Positions 1 to 5,593 of a DNA stretch of 9,457 nt are shown here, piece by piece. The stretch spans positions 7,393 to 16,849 of the forward strand of contig JAPLCS010000326.1 of NCBI GenBank assembly GCA_026392145.1. The letters run 5' to 3'. The notes beneath the pieces were generated by a model. That model was not told the DNA's origin, did no database searches, and was given only the letters and a program-made list of their open reading frames with translations. Position numbers and translations under genes: made by a program. The stretch is from Fimbriimonadales bacterium. Lineage in GTDB: Bacteria > Armatimonadota > Fimbriimonadia > Fimbriimonadales > Fimbriimonadaceae. Each line of letters starts with the position of its first letter. Position 1 is the stretch's first letter.

Positions 1-24
1 CGCCCGCAAACTCAAGGCCGTCAT
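1..24 (-). CDS. Probable start of the Mla ABC transporter ATPase gene (partial, cut by left edge)
   Basis: After the TAG stop of the permease gene (37-39) a new ATG occurs 12 nt downstream on the same strand, at 22-24, followed by an open frame of eight codons (MTALSLRA) to the window edge. In Mla/Mce-type lipid transporters the permease (MlaE) and the ATPase (MlaF) are usually adjacent, so an ATPase is the natural candidate. Eight residues cannot prove the family: no Walker motif is in view. A GAAG lies just before the ATG but is too close to be a convincing ribosome site. Identity is inferred from context only. Confidence 0.35.
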
Positions 25-36
25 AACTTCGGAAAG

Positions 37-813
37 CTAAGGTAACCAACGTGCAAGGAAGAAGTTTGCAACATAAACTAACACCATCGAAATAACCACC
101 GCATTGGTCGTAGATCGCCCCACTCCAACCGCTCCATTCTCGGTTCTTAGCCCCTGTTGGCAACTAACAATCGCAATAATCAACCCAAAAAATGGAGTCT
201 TGATCAATCCGCTCGTAATATCATTAGGCTTCATAAACTGTGAGACCGACTGAATGTATACCGAAGAATTCACTCCCTCAGTACCAGCAACTAACCACCC
301 CGCAAAAGCTCCCGCCCACGAACAAGTCAGTCCAAGAATTGGCAGCATCAAGATAGACGCCAGCACTCGTGGCACCACCAAATAATTGGTGGGATGAACG
401 CTCAGCATTTTCAGTGCATCTATCTGTTCGGTTACCTTCATCGTGCCAATCTGGGCGGCCATCGCCGAGCCACAGCGTGCTGCAGCCGTCACTCCAGCCA
501 ACACCGGCCCAATCTCGCGCACCATAGATAGCACCACCGTAGCCCCCACGAAGCTAGTCGCTCCGTACTTAAACAAAAAGGTGCTGATATACAAACTCAA
601 AACCGCACCACTAAAAAACCCCGTGAGTGCGACTATCGGAGCAGAATTCACCCCAACAAATGCCATCTGATTAAGCAGTTCTTTGAGTTCAAGTTTTGAT
701 GTGACTAGTCGCTTAAACGCATCCGCAGTAAGAGTGACAAACTCACCCACAAAAGTCAGGCAGCTCGAAACTAATCCCTCGGATTGATGCGAATTCGAAT
801 TAACCACCGCCAT
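37..813 (-). CDS. mlaE: MlaE/YrbE-family ABC transporter permease (lipid transport, inner membrane)
   Basis: A 258-residue integral membrane protein of the MlaE/YrbE family, the permease of ABC systems that move phospholipids between inner and outer membrane (Mla) or import lipids (Mce). The family core is clear: REIGPVLAGVTAAARCGSAM (99-118) leading into the IGTMKVTEQIDAL segment (122-134), and the C-terminal CQQGLRTENGAVGVG (218-232) before STTNAVV. Hydrophobic stretches lie near 55-80, 86-110, 145-175, 205-217 and 236-253. Length is typical of the family. The ATG is preceded by GGAG about 9 nt upstream, so normal ribosome binding is likely. It is followed after 12 nt by a probable ATPase gene. 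No substrate-binding MCE-domain gene lies in view, so the choice between Mla-like export and Mce-like import is open. htpX is 121 bp upstream and is probably a separate unit. Confidence 0.93.
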   Translation of the reverse strand: MAVVNSNSHQSEGLVSSCLTFVGEFVTLTADAFKRLVTSKLELKELLNQMAFVGVNSAPIVALTGFFSGAVLSLYISTFLFKYGATSFVGATVVLSMVREIGPVLAGVTAAARCGSAMAAQIGTMKVTEQIDALKMLSVHPTNYLVVPRVLASILMLPILGLTCSWAGAFAGWLVAGTEGVNSSVYIQSVSQFMKPNDITSGLIKTPFFGLIIAIVSCQQGLRTENGAVGVGRSTTNAVVISMVLVYVANFFLARWLP

Positions 814-818
814 ATTTT

Positions 819-849
819 CTCACTCCAATCCTGAAACCCACTCTAATCC
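819..849 (-). repeat. Imperfect 13-nt tandem repeat in the mlaE leader
   Basis: On the minus strand GGATTAGAGTGGG (837-849) recurs 18 nt later as GGATTGGAGTGAG (819-831), 11 of 13 bases identical. The second copy contains the GGAG that serves as the ribosome binding site of the permease gene, and the first copy could form a decoy or standby site. The function is unknown and it may be chance in a purine-rich leader. Confidence 0.4.
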
Positions 850-918
850 CAATCGAGGCATCATCATTACCTGTTGAAAATACTGTGAGCAAAGATCACC
901 TACAGAGTATCTGATTTT

Positions 919-948
919 AACCTCGGAATTGAATTCAATTTAAAGGTT
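919..948. repeat. 30-bp bipartite palindrome spanning the htpX stop codon
   Basis: The centre is a perfect 14-bp palindrome, AATTGAATTCAATT (927-940). It is flanked on each side by 3 unpaired bases and then by the inverted pair AACCT (919-923) and AGGTT (944-948), so the whole element is symmetric. It covers the last codons and stop of htpX (TGA, 937-935) and continues into the spacer before mlaE. There is no U-run after it on the htpX strand, so it is not a standard intrinsic terminator. A dimeric-protein binding site or an mRNA 3'-end hairpin are possible. Confidence 0.5.
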
Positions 949-1906
949 CAATCGGAGCCGAGGGCATCAATCGACGCTCTTTTTCATAAAAACTAGAGGT
1001 GCCCAAAAGTGCTTTGATTCTAGCCTCAGTCGATGGGTGCGAGCTAAACCAATCATTTCCCTCTTCACTCAACTGTAACGGATTCACAATGTACATGTGC
1101 TGAGTCGCTCGATTCGCGACCTCAAGGGGCTCAGGATCATAACTAATTTTCTTCAAGGCGCTTGCCAGTCCTTCAGGGTACCGAGTCATCTCCGCCGCAC
1201 TCGCGTCAGCTAAAAATTCACGCTTTCGGCTAACCGCCATCTGCAGTAACCATCCAAACAGCGGGGCCAAAATAGCGAGCAACAAACCCACCACAATAAA
1301 AATTGGGTTCGAACCACCGTCGTTATCTCGATTCCTTCCCCTTCGAGAAAATGCCCCCCACCGAAGCTGCGTACTGAGAACATCAGAAAGAAGCGCAATG
1401 AGACCACCCATCAACGACACCGTCGTCATATAGCGAATATCCAAGTTACGAATGTGGGCAATCTCATGAGCCATCACCCCCTGCAACTCGTCTCTATCAA
1501 GTTTCCTCAGCAAACCCTGAGTAATAGCGACAACGCCACTATTAGAATCCCGGCCAGTCGCAAAGGCATTCGGGGCCGAATCCTCAATGACATAAACCTT
1601 GGGAGTAGGTATCCCTGCGGCAATCGCCATCTCCTCAACAACATTTTGGAGCATTCGATGCTCCTCGTCAGTTGCCTCACGCGCACCAGAAATGGAGAGC
1701 ACAATCCCAGGACCACTGGCGCGTGCAATAAGAACCATCAAAAGCGAAAGCCCTACCCCACCAAGTAACCCGAATTGCCAAGACTTCGGGGCAGCAATTC
1801 CCACGATACAAGAAGTCAAAGCCGAAATGAGAACCACCATCAAACTGGCAAACAGGAAACTCCCTCGCTTATTGGCTTCAATTTGCTCTCGAATGGACTT
1901 CTTCAT
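935..1906 (-). CDS. htpX: HtpX-type M48 zinc metalloprotease (membrane protein quality control)
   Basis: A 323-residue membrane-bound zinc endopeptidase of family M48B, which clears damaged or misfolded inner-membrane proteins. The zinc site is intact: HEIAH at 147-151 gives two histidine ligands and the catalytic Glu148, and E230 in SRKREFLADASAAEMT is the expected third ligand. NAFATG (113-118) and the C-terminal SSHPSTEARI (288-297) are further HtpX signatures. Two hydrophobic segments precede the protease domain (about 17-37 and 44-62) and two lie within it (about 158-178 and 203-224), the normal HtpX topology with the active site facing the cytoplasm. Length is slightly above the usual 280-300. 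The ATG at 1906 lacks a Shine-Dalgarno sequence, and the -10-like CTTGAT 5 nt before it is poor, so how it starts is unclear. It diverges from a small plus-strand gene. Confidence 0.96.
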   Translation of the reverse strand: MKKSIREQIEANKRGSFLFASLMVVLISALTSCIVGIAAPKSWQFGLLGGVGLSLLMVLIARASGPGIVLSISGAREATDEEHRMLQNVVEEMAIAAGIPTPKVYVIEDSAPNAFATGRDSNSGVVAITQGLLRKLDRDELQGVMAHEIAHIRNLDIRYMTTVSLMGGLIALLSDVLSTQLRWGAFSRRGRNRDNDGGSNPIFIVVGLLLAILAPLFGWLLQMAVSRKREFLADASAAEMTRYPEGLASALKKISYDPEPLEVANRATQHMYIVNPLQLSEEGNDWFSSHPSTEARIKALLGTSSFYEKERRLMPSAPIEPLN

Positions 1907-1908
1907 GC

Positions 1909-1964
1909 TTTATCAAGTTGATTCACCAATGGGAGCCAACATAACTTGTACGACAGTTTATCAA
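1909..1964. promoter_or_regulatory. Possible operator: TTTATCAA direct repeats in the htpX / small-gene divergent region
   Basis: The 107-bp region between the divergent starts of htpX (1906) and the small plus-strand gene (2014) contains TTTATCAA twice, at 1909-1916 and 1957-1964. The first copy overlaps ATCAAGTTGAT (1912-1922), an inverted repeat around a single central base, which ends only a few bases from the htpX start codon. A repressor could bind here and control one or both genes. Read on the minus strand, the second copy also supplies TTGATA, a fair -35 hexamer, but no well-spaced -10 follows it. Speculative. Confidence 0.25.
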
Positions 1965-2013
1965 CTCAGGATGAATGGAACCCTGCTTTTTTTGATGTAC
2001 AACTACAAGAACG

Positions 2014-2220
2014 GTGAAACACACTATTCAACTTACGGCCGAGGATTACCAATTCCTCTCCGAACAAGCAACAATGGATGGAGTCTCAGTGGACGAGTAT
2101 CTTTCCTTCGTCATTGATCGTGAAAGGCTCATCGCCAAAAAGAGAGAAAATCCCCAAACGGTAGCGATTACAAAACCCCGGACCGATATTGAGCCACCAC
2201 ACCGTAAATGGGGAATGTAA
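2014..2220 (+). CDS. Small ribbon-helix-helix-like protein (possible DNA-binding / antitoxin-like)
   Basis: A 68-residue acid/base-rich protein starting at GTG, the only complete gene on the plus strand. The first 45 residues fit the pattern of short ribbon-helix-helix proteins: a beta strand (KHTIQLT, 2-8), a helix (AEDYQFLSEQATMDG, 9-23), a turn with VSVDEYLSFVIDRERLIAK as the second helix (24-42). A polar tail follows, ending in PPHRKWGM. Such proteins often act as autorepressors or antitoxins, but no toxin gene is adjacent: the neighbours are htpX (divergent) and a deacetylase-like gene (convergent, 24 bp away). The start is uncertain because there is no clear ribosome site. TACAAC (1998-2003) could be a -10. 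A longer overlapping frame through htpX on this strand was judged a shadow. The family match is by secondary-structure pattern, not by a recognised signature. Confidence 0.55.
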   Translation: MKHTIQLTAEDYQFLSEQATMDGVSVDEYLSFVIDRERLIAKKRENPQTVAITKPRTDIEPPHRKWGM

Positions 2221-2244
2221 TACACCCACCAGTGCTCTCAATCG

Positions 2245-2943
2245 TTAACGCATTCGTAACTCGGTAACTACCTGCGAAATAGGGGCAATCCAAACGTCCC
2301 TAGAACTTCGACGAATCGACTCCAAAATCATGCGGTGGTTCAGTATCGCCGCATTGGACTTTCCAAAAATTTCCCGGAACACAATGACCGTCCAATTCGG
2401 AAGTTCAAGCTGATTCTCCTTGGAATACTCGGGCCACTTAGAGGCAGGCAGCGAGGACAACGAAAGAACATTCGTCTGAACGGTATTACTCCCTTCACGC
2501 TCGGTCAAGATATGCCCAACCGTTTGAATTTCAGCGTATTCATGAGCACTACCATCTCCCCTCACAGCAAGCCCTGTACTGTTGATGCCAAAAAAGTCTC
2601 TGACAAATCGATTGGCATCTTGCAACTCAGAAACAATCGCAGTAGTCGGCCAATTCGGAAGCGAGCCATCCGCCTCTGCTGTTTCAAATGGAGCGACCCC
2701 AAGTTCATGCAGTGAAGTATCAAAATTCATCCAACCAGGAGCGTAATTCAAAACATCCGAAGGTGAAACATAAAATGTCGCTGGGATCCCAAGCGAGGTC
2801 AACAAAGGAAGCGCCAAATCAGCGTGATCAGCAAGGCCTCCAACATAAGCAATACTCACCGCACAAGACTTACTGTTGTCCCAAGTCGCAGGTCCCCCTT
2901 TAATCAGTTGTAAGGTTGGTTTTTCACTCCGATTCAAATCCAT
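2245..2943 (-). CDS. Polysaccharide-deacetylase-like (NodB fold) protein lacking the metal site; probable pseudoenzyme
   Basis: A 232-residue protein with the outline of a NodB-homology carbohydrate esterase (CE4). The first strand and helix are clear in CAVSIAYVGGLADHADLALP (27-46), followed by LLTSLGIPATFYVSP (47-61), and the domain ends with the family-like DVWIAPISQVVTEL (216-229). The catalytic parts are missing. The usual FDDG of motif 1 is AYVGG (32-36), and the HxxxH metal motif expected after HELG (79-82) reads VAPFE. Aspartate and both zinc histidines therefore appear lost, so normal deacetylation is unlikely and a binding or regulatory role is more probable. The start was set at ATG 2943 because GGGAAG precedes it at good spacing. 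A longer start at 2967 lies deeper in the rhodanese gene. The start overlaps the end of that gene by 20 bp, which implies co-translation. No signal peptide is seen. Confidence 0.72.
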   Translation of the reverse strand: MDLNRSEKPTLQLIKGGPATWDNSKSCAVSIAYVGGLADHADLALPLLTSLGIPATFYVSPSDVLNYAPGWMNFDTSLHELGVAPFETAEADGSLPNWPTTAIVSELQDANRFVRDFFGINSTGLAVRGDGSAHEYAEIQTVGHILTEREGSNTVQTNVLSLSSLPASKWPEYSKENQLELPNWTVIVFREIFGKSNAAILNHRMILESIRRSSRDVWIAPISQVVTELRMR

Positions 2944-3301
2944 TTTCTTCCCACGCAGCCCAGCCACCGGCCATCGACTCTACTTTCTCGAAACCCATCT
3001 GTTGCAATGTCTGTGCCGCAAGCACACTTCGAAACCCACCACCGCAATAACAGATAATTTTACGGGTCCTATCTGCGAGTCTTTCGTCCCGTTTCTTATG
3101 TTCAAGATCAGCTTTGACTTCTAGGAACCCCCGCGGAATATTCACTGCACCAGGTATGTGTCCCGCAAGGAATTCATCCTCTTCACGAACATCCAAAATC
3201 ATCCACTCAGAGTCATCCACCCGCTCAAGCACAGAGGCAGGAGTAACTTCAGGAACCGTTTCTAACGCTTCACTAATAAAGTCCTTAAGTGACTTTGGCA
3301 T
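2924..3301 (-). CDS. Single-domain rhodanese-like sulfurtransferase
   Basis: A 125-residue cytoplasmic single-domain rhodanese; such proteins carry sulfur as a cysteine persulfide. After a short helical lead the domain shows WMILDVREEDEFLAGHIPGA (CDC25-like strand and HIPGA loop), then IICYCGGGFRS, in which the second cysteine begins the six-residue active-site loop CGGGFR followed by S, and ends with the typical MAGGWAAWE. The active cysteine is present, so activity is likely. The start was placed at ATG 3301 (MPKSLKD). A TTG five codons upstream would also be open but has no ribosome site. TACAAT lies exactly 6 nt before this ATG, suggesting a leaderless transcript. The 3' end overlaps the next gene by 20 bp. 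The physiological sulfur acceptor is unknown, and the coupling to a deacetylase-like protein is unusual. Confidence 0.9.
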   Translation of the reverse strand: MPKSLKDFISEALETVPEVTPASVLERVDDSEWMILDVREEDEFLAGHIPGAVNIPRGFLEVKADLEHKKRDERLADRTRKIICYCGGGFRSVLAAQTLQQMGFEKVESMAGGWAAWEENGFESE

Positions 3302-3307
3302 GAGCTG

Positions 3308-3313
3308 ATTGTA
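3308..3313 (-). promoter_or_regulatory. -10 hexamer TACAAT, leaderless promoter of the rhodanese gene
   Basis: TACAAT matches five of six bases of the sigma-70-type TATAAT and ends 6 nt before the ATG at 3301, so transcription would begin at or next to the A of the start codon. No Shine-Dalgarno sequence precedes the ATG. TTAACT upstream could act as a -35, but its 15-nt spacing is short. It lies in an 81-bp gap after the glycosidase gene. Confidence 0.5.
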
Positions 3314-3345
3314 CAAGATTTCGGAGAAAGTTAATGCATTTTCCT

Positions 3346-3358
3346 AGGTTCTTAACCT
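3346..3358. repeat. Short inverted repeat between the glycosidase and rhodanese genes
   Basis: AGGTT and AACCT flank a 3-nt centre (CTT). A few bases further to the right, GAGT/ACTC (read on the minus strand) flank TAGGT, making two small adjacent symmetric elements in the 81-bp spacer. Neither is followed by a U-run, so termination is not supported. The same AACCT/AGGTT arms occur in the larger palindrome at 919-948. Confidence 0.25.
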
Positions 3359-3382
3359 GAGTACCTAACTCACTTTAGTAAT

Positions 3383-4417
3383 TTAACCTGCCAAGTACTT
3401 CAACATTGCACTACGAGTGGCACCCTTAAACGCAGAGTGCTTATCGTAAGGAGTTTTTTCTGCCTCAGGAGGATAATAATGAGTAAAGAAAAATGCTAAT
3501 TCGATTTCTTTGTAACCTGTGATCAGTTCTCCCACCGCGACAATACAATCCGCCCGGAATTTATCTTCACACTCACCATTTCGATATCCAAGCATTGGCT
3601 TACTTAGATACCACTCATGGATACACAAAGGTCCTTTAGGCGCGGCCACAGGCAGGTTCTGCATTTCCAACAGAATCCTCTCAAATTCCGGCTTATAAAG
3701 TCCAACCGCATCTCGAGGAGACTTTGCCGCTCGCGGCAAATAGATTCCCAAATTCACCGCCCTACGGCTCATCTTGCCCCACCACTCCCCTTGCTTACCA
3801 CCTGGAGCGGTCTTCAGTTCCTGAACCTCGTTTTTCCCCTCGCCGAAAAACGACAGTGTTGAACCCACCACCTTATGTCCTCGAAAACTAATCGGTTTAT
3901 CCTTCACCAATAAAAAGTTGCAAAATTCGTGATGTTTCAGGCTCCAGTTACCCAAGGGCTCTCGCTCAGGACTTGCGCCACTTACATGCCCTACCCCCGG
4001 CTCGTTAAACCATTCAAAACGCAAATCCTCCTTCTTTCCGCCATATTCAGACCACGTCGAAACCGCAAAATCAATAATCAATTGAAGCGTGACCTTTATC
4101 TGCTCCCAAATCCGAAAGTCGGGTCGAAACCAATCTTGCCAAGGACCACCTACACGCTTATTCCAAAATTCGTTCGTGGGTATGGGACAGGGAACAATGC
4201 CAAGCTGGAGTTTTTTACCGCTCAAGGCACATAGCTTAATAACTGCCTCAAGTCGCTCTGGAGCAGGCATAGCCTCAGGTTTCCAAGAAATTTCCCAGAA
4301 CAATATGTCTTCTCGAATCCAGCAGGGTGGCAATGATTTTATACTGTCAGCCACCTCTTTCCACTTGGGATGAGTAATCAGTGCGGGTAATCCGCCGGTA
4401 ACGCCTCGTTGTGCCAT
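3383..4417 (-). CDS. Putative clan GH-A glycoside hydrolase-like (beta/alpha)8 barrel protein, no signal peptide
   Basis: A 344-residue protein with the layout of a clan GH-A glycosidase. Early WIREDILFWEISWKPE (33-48) resembles the 'R..W..EP' entry strand. FEWFNEP (134-140) is the classic NEP motif, in which E139 would be the acid/base, and CIHEWYLS (265-272) would carry the nucleophile E268 on barrel strand 7; the spacing of about 130 residues is normal. Aromatic-rich segments (GPWQDWF 91-97, EWWGKM 211-216, FFTHYYPP 310-317) suit a sugar-binding cleft. There is no signal peptide or transmembrane segment, so it probably acts in the cytoplasm on short glycosides. The GH family and substrate are not recognised. 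The ATG has GAAGGC four nt upstream and follows the 161-aa gene by 18 nt, so the two are likely co-transcribed. The right half of the protein is diverged. Confidence 0.65.
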   Translation of the reverse strand: MAQRGVTGGLPALITHPKWKEVADSIKSLPPCWIREDILFWEISWKPEAMPAPERLEAVIKLCALSGKKLQLGIVPCPIPTNEFWNKRVGGPWQDWFRPDFRIWEQIKVTLQLIIDFAVSTWSEYGGKKEDLRFEWFNEPGVGHVSGASPEREPLGNWSLKHHEFCNFLLVKDKPISFRGHKVVGSTLSFFGEGKNEVQELKTAPGGKQGEWWGKMSRRAVNLGIYLPRAAKSPRDAVGLYKPEFERILLEMQNLPVAAPKGPLCIHEWYLSKPMLGYRNGECEDKFRADCIVAVGELITGYKEIELAFFFTHYYPPEAEKTPYDKHSAFKGATRSAMLKYLAG

Positions 4418-4435
4418 TGTTGCCTTCAGTTGAAC

Positions 4436-4921
4436 TTATTGCTGATGCCGATTAGTGATTTCCTCAATCGCAGAAGGTGACAAAACAACCACGGTAGTTT
4501 GCGCTGCTTCAACAAAGTCATCTAACGAAATATCGGTGAGCTCACCTGAATTTCTAAACTCTTCGTACACTTCCTGCAACACTTCAATCGGTGTCGGCTC
4601 TTTATCATAAGCGCCTACCCATACACCCGTTTTATTCTTATTCGCCCGATACGAAACCGCACCAATATAAGGCAAAGAAAGTAACTCGTGATCATCATCA
4701 AGAGACCAGATACCCGAATGAACCTTTAACCCCTCTGCGCTGAGCAATGCTTGAACCTCATCAAAGCTCTTATGGACTGTGGCAATCACAATCATCTTGC
4801 GATCAGAATCAGCAGCAGAAATAATAGTGCGCACCCGGTCACCTTGCGCATAAACATCACGGGTCTGCAAATGCAATCTGACGGCATCAGAAAACTGTTC
4901 AAAAGGCACCCGTAAAGTCAT
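4436..4921 (-). CDS. Hypothetical protein, 161 aa, first gene of a two-gene unit with the glycosidase
   Basis: The family is not recognised. The protein is soluble, with no signal peptide or membrane segment, and looks like a mixed alpha/beta fold. RKMIVIATVH (41-50) and TVVVLSP (143-149) are probable buried strands; an acidic loop WSLDDDHE (72-79) and a GVWVGAYDKEPTP stretch (99-111) lie between; helices are likely around 52-63 and 112-123. Nothing resembling a catalytic motif stands out. The ATG at 4921 has no Shine-Dalgarno sequence, but CATAAT sits exactly 6 nt upstream, which suggests a leaderless mRNA starting here. The glycosidase gene follows after 18 nt with a good ribosome site, so the two proteins may work together. 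The DNA glycosylase gene ends 24 nt upstream. The frame is a convincing gene by its coding texture and packing. Confidence 0.8.
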   Translation of the reverse strand: MTLRVPFEQFSDAVRLHLQTRDVYAQGDRVRTIISAADSDRKMIVIATVHKSFDEVQALLSAEGLKVHSGIWSLDDDHELLSLPYIGAVSYRANKNKTGVWVGAYDKEPTPIEVLQEVYEEFRNSGELTDISLDDFVEAAQTTVVVLSPSAIEEITNRHQQ

Positions 4922-4927
4922 AGTTCA

Positions 4928-4933
4928 ATTATG
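4928..4933 (-). promoter_or_regulatory. -10 hexamer CATAAT, leaderless promoter of the 161-aa gene
   Basis: CATAAT matches TATAAT at five of six bases and lies exactly 6 nt before the ATG at 4921, within the 24-nt gap after the DNA glycosylase gene. No ribosome binding site is present. The same hexamer at the same distance occurs before pepF. No good -35 was found at 17 nt. Confidence 0.5.
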
Positions 4934-4945
4934 GACGTTTCAAAA

Positions 4946-5593
4946 CTAAAGGAGTCTCCACAAATACCAGCTCGCAGTCGATCGATAAGGTCGCCACGCT
5001 TCTGCCAAGGCAGGCATTTCCTTTCGCTTCGGACGCTCTGACAAGTCCAAAAGTCGCTTGATACCCTCTTGTAATCCCAGATCATCAGCCGCAAAAACAT
5101 CCGGTCTCCCAAGGTGAAACATCAGCATCATCTCAACACTCCATCGGCCGATTCCCCGAACCGTGGTCAATGCCTGAATAATCACCTCATCGTCCATCGC
5201 ATCAAGCTCAGACGATTTTGGAATCAACTCACACTTACTCGCTAAGTCTCGAATATAGCCCGCCTTTTGCCGAGAAATACCGAGAGTTCGAAATGCATCA
5301 TCATCCATCGACATCAACAAGTCGGCAGGAGGATGGTCACTTTCTGGAAAATGGGCGTACAACCTTTTCTTAATCGACTCGGCAGCTTTAGTCGAAATTT
5401 GTTGAGAAAGAATCGCTCCTAAAAGTGAAACAAAAACCGAATCCTCTTCATGCTCTTTCATGGAAGTCAACGGACAGGGTCCAAACTGCTTGATCAGCGG
5501 AACAAATCTAGGTTCAATCCTACCAAGAAAAACCTCGGCTTCTGTCCATCCGTGAAGTGTCTCCTCTTGGCCCGAAACATCATTGCCAATCAA
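4946..5593 (-). CDS. DNA-3-methyladenine glycosylase, AlkA type (HhH-GPD superfamily)
   Basis: A 215-residue base-excision-repair enzyme that removes alkylated purines. It has the HhH-GPD core: LGAILSQQISTKAAESI (58-74) as the conserved substrate-pocket helix, LTTVRGIGRWSVEMMLMF (142-159) as the helix-hairpin-helix, and DVFAADDLGL (165-174), where D171 is the catalytic aspartate by comparison with Asp238 of E. coli AlkA. WRPYRSTASWYLWRL near the end is the AlkA-type C-terminal helix. The N-terminal TBP-like domain of E. coli AlkA is absent, as in the short yeast Mag-like forms. The start is a TTG whose first bases overlap the TGA of the upstream phytoene synthase gene (TTGA). There is no in-frame ATG before residue 45, and AGG lies 6 nt upstream. 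Translational coupling to crtB is therefore likely. No iron-sulfur cysteine cluster is present. Confidence 0.9.
   Translation of the reverse strand: MIGNDVSGQEETLHGWTEAEVFLGRIEPRFVPLIKQFGPCPLTSMKEHEEDSVFVSLLGAILSQQISTKAAESIKKRLYAHFPESDHPPADLLMSMDDDAFRTLGISRQKAGYIRDLASKCELIPKSSELDAMDDEVIIQALTTVRGIGRWSVEMMLMFHLGRPDVFAADDLGLQEGIKRLLDLSERPKRKEMPALAEAWRPYRSTASWYLWRLL

Noticed and set aside
1599..2117. 172-codon plus-strand frame overlapping htpX and the small gene
   Set aside because: It lies antisense to the well-supported htpX gene, has no ribosome site and a serine/isoleucine-rich composition typical of a shadow frame.
2014..2220. Complete toxin-antitoxin pair
   Set aside because: Only the antitoxin-like partner could be argued. 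Neither neighbour resembles a toxin, and the genes around it are on the other strand.
2944..2967. Eight-residue upstream extension of the deacetylase-like protein
   Set aside because: ATG 2943 has GGGAAG at good spacing, while the 2967 start has no ribosome site and deepens the overlap with the rhodanese gene.
3340..3382. Intrinsic terminator after the glycosidase gene
   Set aside because: The two small inverted repeats have stems of only 4-5 bp and no U-run follows them on the minus strand.
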